Positions 57,324-64,000 of a stretch of 64,000 bases of DNA are shown here, piece after piece. Each line of letters begins with the position of its first letter. Position 1 is the stretch's first letter. A model generated the notes under the pieces. The model saw nothing but the letters and a program-made list of their open reading frames with translations, was not told the origin of the DNA and did no database searches. The DNA is from Vibrio comitans (GTDB lineage Bacteria > Pseudomonadota > Gammaproteobacteria > Enterobacterales > Vibrionaceae): NCBI GenBank assembly GCA_024346835.1, contig AP024866.1, positions 558,001 through 622,000 of the forward strand, given 5' to 3'. The position numbers and the translations under genes are program-made.

Positions 57324-58814
57324 TTAACCTTGTATCACTCTTGCGAGTTGTTCAATTCCCGGGGTGATTAGCGCCTTATCTATGGCATGAAACCCAAGCC
57401 TAAAGTAGGTATTGGTTTCTGGGTGAGATTGCTGCTTGTCCATAAAGTGAGAGTAACCCGTCTCAATAAGAACTCCGTGTGATGAGGCTCGAGAGGCAAG
57501 TCGTTGACTGCTGATTTTATCTGGGGTTTCAAGCCACAAAGCGTTGCTGTAGTTGTTCTTTGCTAGTCGTGCACAATCAGGAAGGTAGTGCTCTACCGCA
57601 TTATTAATGGTTTGCCAGCGCTGACGAGTATTGTCTTTAAAGCGACGAAGAAAGCTGTCGTAGTAACCTTGTGAGATAAAGTGTGCCATTTCCATCTGTA
57701 CCCGGCTTGGGGGATGACGATACATTAGACGGCGTAATGTACGAAGCTCGTAGATCAACTCCTCGGGTGCCACTATGTAGCCTAGGCGCAGCCCTGGTGC
57801 GAGTATTTTAGAGAAGCTACTAACATAGATAACGCGATTGTCTTTATCTAACGCTTTGAGTGCAGGTAGAGGAGCCCATTCAGAGTTACTATCCGAGTCA
57901 TAATCATCTTCAATAATGATGGCATCATTGGCTCTCGCCTGTTGGAGTAGCTCATCACGCCGTGCTTTACTCATGGTTACCCCAGTTGGCGCTTGATGGC
58001 TAGGGGTAACATAGAAGTAATCACACATGGAAGAGAGCTCGTTCAGTTTCAGGCCATCTTCATCGACAGCATGCGGGTGTAGCTGCGCGCCAGCCAAACC
58101 AAAGATATTGTTCGCTTCTTTATATCCCGGGTTCTCAACACCTACACGAGTCTTTTTATCCATTAAAAGTTGTGACACCAGATACAGGGCATTTTGAGAG
58201 CCAATAGTGATCAGTATTTCATCGCTCTTGGCGTGTATGCCTCGTTGCGGTAGTACTCGTGTGCGTATCTGTTCTACAAGCAGCTCAACATCTTTATCTA
58301 CTTTGTCGCAAAGCCAGCCGTGATCGTGTGGATCGGCAATGACCTTGCGTGCCGATTCACGCCATTGAGCTAATGGGAAGTCGTTAATACTAGGCTGTCC
58401 ATAAATGAAGGGGTATTGATAGCAACTCCAATGTGATGGTTTAACGATACGAGGAAAGCGTTCGGTAGATACTTTTAATCGGTTAGCCCAGTTTGGTGCG
58501 CTGGCTGGATTGTCTGCCTCAAAATGATCCAGCTCATCTTCGACCTCTTGCAATCTAAATCGATATTTTTCAGATAGATAGTAACCACTTCTAGGCTTGC
58601 TGATCAGGTATCCATCATCAGACAAGCTTTCGTAGACGAGAGATACCGTATTACGTGACACCTTTAGCTGGCTAGAAAGCTTACGGCAAGAGGGCAAAGC
58701 CTCATCAGCAGAGAACACCCCTTCAAGTATCCCCTTTACTAAGTACTCCCGTACCTGCTCTTGTAAGCTTCTCTTCGAATCAAATTCTATGAAACAGCTG
58801 TAATTGATTGCCAT
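57324..58814 (-). CDS. MocR-family regulator (GntR helix-turn-helix fused to aminotransferase domain)
   Basis: The protein has 496 residues. The N-terminal GntR domain (RSLQEQVREYLVKGILEGVFSADEALPSCRKLSSQLKVSRNTVSLVYESL) is joined to a fold-type I aminotransferase-like domain with TIGSQNALYLVSQLL, IIEDDYDSDSN and the PLP lysine in YVSSFSKILAPGLRLGYIV. MocR members such as TauR, GabR and PdxR sense amines or PLP. It is divergent from the ABC transporter and convergent with the aminotransferase, its likely targets. ATG 58814 (AGAGG 8 nt upstream) is preferred to GTG 58844. Confidence 0.9.
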   Translation of the reverse strand: MAINYSCFIEFDSKRSLQEQVREYLVKGILEGVFSADEALPSCRKLSSQLKVSRNTVSLVYESLSDDGYLISKPRSGYYLSEKYRFRLQEVEDELDHFEADNPASAPNWANRLKVSTERFPRIVKPSHWSCYQYPFIYGQPSINDFPLAQWRESARKVIADPHDHGWLCDKVDKDVELLVEQIRTRVLPQRGIHAKSDEILITIGSQNALYLVSQLLMDKKTRVGVENPGYKEANNIFGLAGAQLHPHAVDEDGLKLNELSSMCDYFYVTPSHQAPTGVTMSKARRDELLQQARANDAIIIEDDYDSDSNSEWAPLPALKALDKDNRVIYVSSFSKILAPGLRLGYIVAPEELIYELRTLRRLMYRHPPSRVQMEMAHFISQGYYDSFLRRFKDNTRQRWQTINNAVEHYLPDCARLAKNNYSNALWLETPDKISSQRLASRASSHGVLIETGYSHFMDKQQSHPETNTYFRLGFHAIDKALITPGIEQLARVIQG

Positions 58815-59006
58815 TGAGCCAACCTCTTTATGGTTATTATTCACTGCATTTCATTAAGCTGTGCAAGAAGTAAGCCAATCTACCTCTTTAGTATTATCTT
58901 GCTGTTTTGCAAGGCTGTCCCAATCGGCCTACAAAATTGGCTCTAACTCACATCCTTGTCCTGTCTCTAAAGTGAAGGTGTCCACAAATACAGCAAGGAA
59001 TGAATT

Positions 59007-59870
59007 ATGAGACAGGGAATGAAACTGAAAAAATGGGTAGCAGTCGCAGCAGCAACGATGACTCTAGGTATGTCTAGTTTGGCACTCGCAGATGGGATTC
59101 CATCGTTTGCTAGCAATGGCTTGAAGGTTGCAACAGAAGATAACTACTCTCCATTTAACTTCATTGCTCAAGGCAAGGCGACTGGTATCAACAAGGATTT
59201 GTTGGATGAGCTTCGCGCTTATTCTGAGTTTGAGGTTAAGCAAGACATCCTGCCTTGGACAGGTCTGTTGGCTTCTGTTTCTGCAGGGCAGTATGACTTG
59301 GCGTTAACTGGGGCGATTGTGACTGATGCCCGCCTCAAAGCCTTTGATTTCACGCCACCTATCGCTTCGGCACAACACTATTTCGTCGCGAGAGCAAAGG
59401 ACGACAGCACCAACACGATTAGCGATCTTGACGGTAAAACTGTGGGTTTACAGGCAGGGAGTGCACTTTTAGAAAGACTTCCTGAGCTAAAAGATATGCT
59501 TGAGTCACAGGGTAAAGACCTAGGTAAGGTCGTTGAATATCAATCTTACCCAGAGGCTTACGCTGATCTTGCTAATGGCCGAGTGGACTACGTTATCAAC
59601 AGCGTTGTATCGGTCAATGAAGTCGTCAAAGCCAAATCTAAAGTATTTAAGAAAGGCGAAGCTGTGTCAGGGCCTGGCTTTGTTAGCTGGCCTGTTCCAA
59701 AAGATAACCCTGAGCTACTTGCGTACTTAACCAAGTTCTTCGCGCACCTTAAAGAGACAGGCCGTTTAGCGGAGCTTCAAGAAAAGTGGTTTGGAGAGTC
59801 ATTTGAAGACCTACCAACGGAAGCGATTGTTTCTGTTGAGCAATACCACAAATTGACAGCCGTACAGTAA
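59007..59870 (+). CDS. Polar amino-acid ABC transporter substrate-binding protein (family 3)
   Basis: The protein has 287 residues with a signal peptide (KKWVAVAAATMTLGMSSLALA, end near residue 28). Family 3 blocks: LKVATEDNYSPFNF, GINKDLLDELRAY, YDLALTGAIVTDARLKAFDFTPPI and GKTVGLQAGSALL. Such proteins bind amino acids, opines or related zwitterions. AAGGA precedes the ATG. First gene of a four-gene transporter operon divergent from the MocR regulator. Confidence 0.9.
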   Translation: MRQGMKLKKWVAVAAATMTLGMSSLALADGIPSFASNGLKVATEDNYSPFNFIAQGKATGINKDLLDELRAYSEFEVKQDILPWTGLLASVSAGQYDLALTGAIVTDARLKAFDFTPPIASAQHYFVARAKDDSTNTISDLDGKTVGLQAGSALLERLPELKDMLESQGKDLGKVVEYQSYPEAYADLANGRVDYVINSVVSVNEVVKAKSKVFKKGEAVSGPGFVSWPVPKDNPELLAYLTKFFAHLKETGRLAELQEKWFGESFEDLPTEAIVSVEQYHKLTAVQ

Positions 59871-59990
59871 ATAGCAAAGCAGTAAAAGCAAATCAGTAGC
59901 GACCAAGGCCAAAATAGAGCACACACTGCCGTAGCCTTGGTCCTACTTTCGAAAATCGTTTCAATTATTCAAGCAGACAAGTAGGTGTAT

Positions 59991-60632
59991 ATGGATTACT
60001 ACGCGTGGATGCAATTGCTTCAAGGGGCTTGGACAACCGCATGGATATCGATGGTGTCGATTGCCTTAGGGGTTGTCATTGGGCTTGTAATTGCCCTTGT
60101 TAGAATGGCTGAGTTACCCATCATTAACCAAGTGTTGGGGATATATGTGAGTTGGGCGAGAGCCACTCCGTTGGTGACTTTGGCTCTGTTTATCTTTCTC
60201 TCTTTTCCCTCTTTCGGTATCAATCTCGACAAACACTTTTCTGCCATCTTGTGCTTAACCCTAAACACTTCAGCATTTAACGCCGAGATATGGAGAAACG
60301 CCTTTATTAACTTCTCTAATGGGCAAAAAGAGGCTGCGGAAGCACTTGGCATGCAGCGACTGACTTACTTTAGACGCATCATGTTCCCGCAGATGGTGAT
60401 CATGAGTCTTCCTGCTCTAGTGAATGAGATGTCATTTTTGATTAAGGGAAGCCCTGCTATTGCGGTAATTGGTGTTGTTGATTTGACTCGCGTAACCAAT
60501 CGCATCGCAGCTGTGACCTACGAACCTTTAGTTCCAATCTTATGTGCAGGTGTCTTGTACATGTTCATCATAGGTGTGCTGATTAAGTTGCAAGAAATAG
60601 CCGAACGCAAAGCCGACTATCTAGCGAGCTAA
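59991..60632 (+). CDS. Amino-acid ABC transporter permease (HisQM type), first subunit
   Basis: The protein has 213 residues with five hydrophobic segments. The EAA loop is NGQKEAAEALGMQRLTYFRRIMFPQ, and SPAIAVIGVVDLTRVTNRI near the C-terminus is typical of HisM/ArtM permeases. The frame opens at GTG 59985; ATG 59991 fits better with the TAGGTG in front. It lies 120 bp after the binding-protein gene. Confidence 0.9.
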   Translation: MDYYAWMQLLQGAWTTAWISMVSIALGVVIGLVIALVRMAELPIINQVLGIYVSWARATPLVTLALFIFLSFPSFGINLDKHFSAILCLTLNTSAFNAEIWRNAFINFSNGQKEAAEALGMQRLTYFRRIMFPQMVIMSLPALVNEMSFLIKGSPAIAVIGVVDLTRVTNRIAAVTYEPLVPILCAGVLYMFIIGVLIKLQEIAERKADYLAS

Positions 60633-60655
60633 TACCATCACATTAAGGAGTAATT

Positions 60656-61321
60656 ATGGCTGAATGGGAAATCATCTGGCAGCAAAAAGACGTTTTTGTC
60701 TCGGGATTTGGCAATACCGTTCTACTATTTATCGTGGCCGCTTTAGTGAGTTTTCTACTCGGCATTACACTGCTATATGTATTGGAAAATGGCACTAAGT
60801 GGCTTAAGGGTAGTGTCGTATTGAGCATTAATATTATGCGCACCTTACCTTTTTTGATCTTGGCCTATTTGTTGTATTACGGCTTGCCACAAGTGGGTAT
60901 CCGCATGGATGCCTTTACCGCAGGACTGGTTTCATTAAGCCTTTATCACGGCACCTATTTTTGTGAGATCTTTCGAGGTATTAGAAAGGGACTGGATTCT
61001 GGTTATATCGAGGCAGCCCAAGCCTGCGGCTTTTCTAAGTTTAAGATCTTCACACGCGTAGTCGTACCTAATGTGCTGTTTAAATCCGTGCCTTTAATTG
61101 CCAATCAACTGATTATCTGCCTCAAGGACACAGCGTTCTTGTGCATCATCACGGTAGGAGAGATCACTGCTGCTGCCAATAGCATCCAATCGACTTATTT
61201 CATCCCGCTCAATGCGTTTATTGTCGCTATCGCACTGTACTGGCTGATCAGTATTGTCATTGAACAGATCTCTAAAATTACGCTCAACAAAGTTCAGGAA
61301 AGAGGGCTAAGCCATGCTTAA
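60656..61321 (+). CDS. Amino-acid ABC transporter permease (HisQM type), second subunit
   Basis: The protein has 221 residues. The EAA loop is SGYIEAAQACGFSKFKIFTRVVVPNV, and LKDTAFLCIITVGEITAAANSIQ is the conserved C-terminal helix. AAGGAG lies 7 nt before the ATG. It pairs with the preceding permease to form the heteromeric channel, and its end overlaps the ATPase gene by 8 nt. Confidence 0.9.
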   Translation: MAEWEIIWQQKDVFVSGFGNTVLLFIVAALVSFLLGITLLYVLENGTKWLKGSVVLSINIMRTLPFLILAYLLYYGLPQVGIRMDAFTAGLVSLSLYHGTYFCEIFRGIRKGLDSGYIEAAQACGFSKFKIFTRVVVPNVLFKSVPLIANQLIICLKDTAFLCIITVGEITAAANSIQSTYFIPLNAFIVAIALYWLISIVIEQISKITLNKVQERGLSHA

Positions 61322-62171
61322 TCAAACATTAGAAACCAAAACCGTTGAATCTTATGAAGAGGTTGCGGCCGTTGTTGAACTGCCCGTTAAACACGCTGAG
61401 CCAGTCGTTGTCAGTTATGCAGAAGATATCGTGAAGGTTGTGAACCTATCCAAGCAATTTGATGGCATTGAGGTGCTAAGAGATATTAATCTAACCATTA
61501 AGAAAGGTGAGGTGGTGAGTATCCTTGGTTCTTCAGGTTCGGGAAAGTCAACGCTTCTGCGTTGTATGAACTGGCTTGAGCAACCTGAGCGAGGCACTAT
61601 TCACCTTGGCGATGAACGTATAGGCATTAATCCACACACCGATAAGCCTCTTAAGTATCGTGACCTGGCAAAGATGCGTGAGCGAATTGGTATGGTTTTT
61701 CAAGGGTTTAACCTTTGGCCACACCTCACAGTGCTTAAGAATGTGATGGAAGCCTTATTGCATGTGAAGAAAATGCCTAAAGCTGAGGCTGAAGCCATTG
61801 CTAAAGTGCAGCTAGAGAAAGTAGGGATGTCACACAAGCTAGATAGCTACCCAAGTATGCTCTCTGGTGGCCAGAAACAGCGTGTTGCTATTGCTCGTGC
61901 TCTTGCGATGGAGCCAGAGGTTTTATTGTTTGATGAACCGACGTCGGCGCTAGATCCTGAGCTGGTGGATGAAGTTCTGTTGGTGATGCAAAAACTGTCA
62001 AAAGAGGGCTATACCATGGTAGTGGTCACTCATGAAATGGAGTTTGCGCGAAATGTATCAAGTCAGGTGGTGTTTCTTGAAAAGGGTATCTTGATAGAAA
62101 AGAATCCACCGGAGAAGTTCTTTACCAACCCTGATTCATCAAGGGTTAGGCAGTTCTTGAAATTGGATTAG
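61314..62171 (+). CDS. Amino-acid ABC transporter ATP-binding protein (HisP/GlnQ type)
   Basis: The protein has 285 residues. Walker A GSSGSGKST lies near residue 72, the Q-loop is MVFQGFNLWPHLTVLKNV, the signature is LSGGQKQRVAIARALAMEPEVLLFDEPTSALDPE and the switch is VVVTHEMEFAR. An N-terminal extension of about 40 residues (acidic, ETKTVESYEEVAAVVE) precedes the usual start of the domain, making it longer than typical GlnQ (240). Last gene of the transporter operon. Confidence 0.93.
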   Translation: MLNQTLETKTVESYEEVAAVVELPVKHAEPVVVSYAEDIVKVVNLSKQFDGIEVLRDINLTIKKGEVVSILGSSGSGKSTLLRCMNWLEQPERGTIHLGDERIGINPHTDKPLKYRDLAKMRERIGMVFQGFNLWPHLTVLKNVMEALLHVKKMPKAEAEAIAKVQLEKVGMSHKLDSYPSMLSGGQKQRVAIARALAMEPEVLLFDEPTSALDPELVDEVLLVMQKLSKEGYTMVVVTHEMEFARNVSSQVVFLEKGILIEKNPPEKFFTNPDSSRVRQFLKLD

Positions 62172-62176
62172 TTTAT

Positions 62177-62207
62177 AAAGGCTAGCAGTTCAATCTGCTA
62201 GCCTTTT
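62177..62207. terminator. Intrinsic terminator between the ABC operon and the second lyase
   Basis: AAAGGCTAGCAG (62177-62188) pairs perfectly with CTGCTAGCCTTT (62195-62206) around TTCAAT, with T62204-62207. It can serve both convergent genes. Confidence 0.82.
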
Positions 62208-62227
62208 GGCCTACTGGAGTACTTTTA

Positions 62228-64000
62228 CTATAGGTGGTCAAAAGCACATGAAGCTAAGTCATAGTTCAGTGTTTGCTCCTGCCCATCTTTTACAAAAGAG
62301 CAGCTCACACGATCCTTTTCCCATTTTATACGCTCAATAGCTACACTTTGCTCATCGGACAAATCGTGCAAAACCACAGCGTTAAATTGTGGTGCGGTGC
62401 TTCGAACAAGTGAGTAAGCCAAATCACTGATGGCTGGGTTGTCTGGTGCATAGCCGTTCAAAATTTGGCATGGCTGATTGCTCCAAAGGTGCTGACTATA
62501 ATCGGCTTGTTCCTCTATTTCATAAGTCAGTTTATGAGATTGAGCTTGCGCAGATAAATGAGTCTGCGTCATGCGTGCTAAAGGCCCCTGCAAGGGATTG
62601 TCTACCGCTACCATTTGCTGAGGGTGTTTATGCGCACCGCGAACATGATAGGTAAGATCCAGCTGTTGTTGATGTGGGTTTTCAACCTTATGCAGTTCGA
62701 CCAATAGATTATCTAGCCAAATTAACACTCTGCGATACTTAACATCTTGATAGCTCTTAGAATTCCACTGCACGATAGTGTGACTATCGACGCTCGCCTC
62801 TTCTTGTGTCCAATCCACTTGTGCATCAATCACGGTCACTTTTTCATCTTGTAGATAATGGTTCAGCTGTGGATCAATCGGTGACTGGTTGTGCTGGTTT
62901 ACAACAAGCGTGTTGTGGGTTGCGGTATTCTTGTAATAGCCGTAGTGAAGCTCGGCGCCATAGCCTGTGGTGCCAAGATCAGGCAGGATCTCTTTACCTT
63001 GGCGAGTCAGAATGATACCAAGGCGATCATAATGATCATGCTCACCACCATAAGGCGCGTGCTTGAAAAGTACGGCATTATTATTCTTTGCATCAAACTC
63101 TAAGGTAATCCCAGCTTCTTTGGCATGAACTGTGTGACATGCCAATGGCTTTGCGGTAGGCAGCTCATCCACACCATAGAGTAATGCTTCAATATTATCG
63201 CGACTGATGTTTTGATAGATGCTTGCTAGCGTTCTGGCAAATAACTCACAAGGATATTGTCTTTGCGCAAACTCAAACAAGTGAGCGTGAGTCAGCTTTT
63301 GCTGGCCATCAATACTGTCATTTAGGCGAGGGAATTCTCCATTATTAAGCACTAGACTTAAAGGGAACTTAAGCATCTTCAAGAAGTTAGCGTTACTGCT
63401 GACAGAGTAAGGCGTATTGCAGGCCATTTTCTCGAAATTGAGTAGCGCTTGTAGTGCGTAGTAGTGGTAGTGAATCGATCCTTCAAACCACATGCCTTCA
63501 CTGGTACAACCATGATCCAATTGGTAGTGAATGCCATACTCGGTATTTAGAGCAAAGTCGATGTAGCTTTGCTCATCTAAGATAAGGCCAATGACGCCTA
63601 CCGTCGCGTTGATCTTCATCTCATGGTTATGCAGCTGAGCAGTGCGATGCTTCATTAAGAACTCAGCACCTTCACGCAGTAATCTATCTTCGACATATTG
63701 CTGCTGCTCTGTAGATAGTTGATCTTTGACGAAATCATATCCGCGCGCAAAGTCTAGATGACAGTTCGCCTCGCACAGGGTTTGAGCGTTAGCTTTGCCT
63801 GGGCCGTTGTAAGGAATACCGCCATGCTCTTCATAATCAGGGTAGTATTTGGCGTACTCTAAAAGTATCCCTGTTACTTTATCAAGGTACAGGTTGTCTC
63901 CAGTCAACTGCCATAACAAACCAAGGTCATAACAGGCTTTTGCGTTTAGGCCATTAAGCCAGCGCCACCAAGCACCATCATATGGTTCGCCAGTGAATTC
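62228..64000 (-). CDS. Heparinase II/III-type polysaccharide lyase, probable oligoalginate lyase (5' end outside the window)
   Basis: The frame is open to the right edge (591 codons shown), so the true start lies beyond 64000; a TTG at 63919 is internal, because the upstream codons (GEPYDGAWWRWLNGLNAKACYDLG) clearly belong to the protein. An alpha/alpha toroid with YYPDYEEHGGIPYNGPGKANAQTLCEA and AQLHNHEMKINATVG leads to a beta domain with KHAPYGGEHDHYDRLGIILTRQGKEILPDLGTTGYG and NTATHNTLVVNQHNQSP. His/Tyr residues in these blocks are those used by exolytic PL15/PL17 alginate lyases. It differs from the lyase at 48.5-50.7 kb, so it is not a simple duplicate. Confidence 0.8.
   Translation of the reverse strand, partial: EFTGEPYDGAWWRWLNGLNAKACYDLGLLWQLTGDNLYLDKVTGILLEYAKYYPDYEEHGGIPYNGPGKANAQTLCEANCHLDFARGYDFVKDQLSTEQQQYVEDRLLREGAEFLMKHRTAQLHNHEMKINATVGVIGLILDEQSYIDFALNTEYGIHYQLDHGCTSEGMWFEGSIHYHYYALQALLNFEKMACNTPYSVSSNANFLKMLKFPLSLVLNNGEFPRLNDSIDGQQKLTHAHLFEFAQRQYPCELFARTLASIYQNISRDNIEALLYGVDELPTAKPLACHTVHAKEAGITLEFDAKNNNAVLFKHAPYGGEHDHYDRLGIILTRQGKEILPDLGTTGYGAELHYGYYKNTATHNTLVVNQHNQSPIDPQLNHYLQDEKVTVIDAQVDWTQEEASVDSHTIVQWNSKSYQDVKYRRVLIWLDNLLVELHKVENPHQQQLDLTYHVRGAHKHPQQMVAVDNPLQGPLARMTQTHLSAQAQSHKLTYEIEEQADYSQHLWSNQPCQILNGYAPDNPAISDLAYSLVRSTAPQFNAVVLHDLSDEQSVAIERIKWEKDRVSCSFVKDGQEQTLNYDLASCAFDHL

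Overview
The window reads as chromosomal DNA of a marine gammaproteobacterium of the genus Vibrio or a close relative. The evidence is the gene order (OmpU-type porin next to greA; yhbY/rlmE-ftsH-folP-glmM; the complete iscRSUA-hscBA-fdx-iscX operon running into pepB, ndk, rlmN, pilW, rodZ, ispG, hisS, yfgM, bamB and der; xseA divergent from guaBA), together with protein sequences that look vibrio-like throughout and short intergenic gaps with compact hairpin terminators. No rRNA, tRNA, CRISPR array, prophage or insertion sequence was seen.

Region 1 (1-31 kb) is housekeeping core. It holds transcription elongation (greA), ribosome and RNA modification (yhbY, rlmE, trmJ, rlmN), membrane proteolysis (ftsH), folate and peptidoglycan precursors (folP, glmM), iron-sulfur cluster assembly, isoprenoid synthesis (ispG), translation (hisS), outer-membrane assembly (bamB), ribosome GTPase der, DNA repair (xseA) and GMP synthesis (guaBA). 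Regulatory structure is readable in places: an intrinsic terminator inside the greA leader, tandem IscR type-1 boxes before iscR, a PurR-like box at guaB, a hairpin that buries the pilW ribosome binding site, and a long inverted repeat in front of der.

Region 2 (31-43.5 kb) is a run of transport and accessory units: a yaiL homologue, a ynjBCD-ynjF ABC-transporter operon, a formate/nitrite-type channel fused to a C-terminal CBS-like pair, a LysR regulator divergent from an arsR-acr3 arsenite-efflux pair, and a two-gene envelope unit (a lipoprotein with a permuted NlpC/P60-like domain plus an exported partner) to which I cannot assign a function.

Region 3 (43.5-64 kb) is catabolic. A tripartite tricarboxylate transporter (TctCBA) with an unknown small protein in front is followed by a PL7 alginate lyase lipoprotein. 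Next comes a minus-strand set (sodium:solute symporter, hexapeptide acetyltransferase, DUF4962/heparinase-like lyase) with a divergent LysR regulator, then an SDR reductase/TauE-type exporter pair, a class III aminotransferase, a MocR regulator, a polar amino-acid ABC transporter (SBP, two permeases, ATPase), and a second heparinase II/III-type lyase that runs off the right edge. Taken together this suggests extracellular alginate cleavage, uptake of the products by the symporter, exolytic cleavage to monomer and reduction by the SDR. An amine/amino-acid (possibly taurine-like) module is interleaved with it. The alginate and amine substrates are inferred from family and context and have not been demonstrated.

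Most of the window is ordinary. The least explained items are the FNT-CBS fusion, the lipoprotein-peptidase pair, the unknown protein ahead of tctC, the amine module between lyases, and the SD-sequestering hairpin of pilW.
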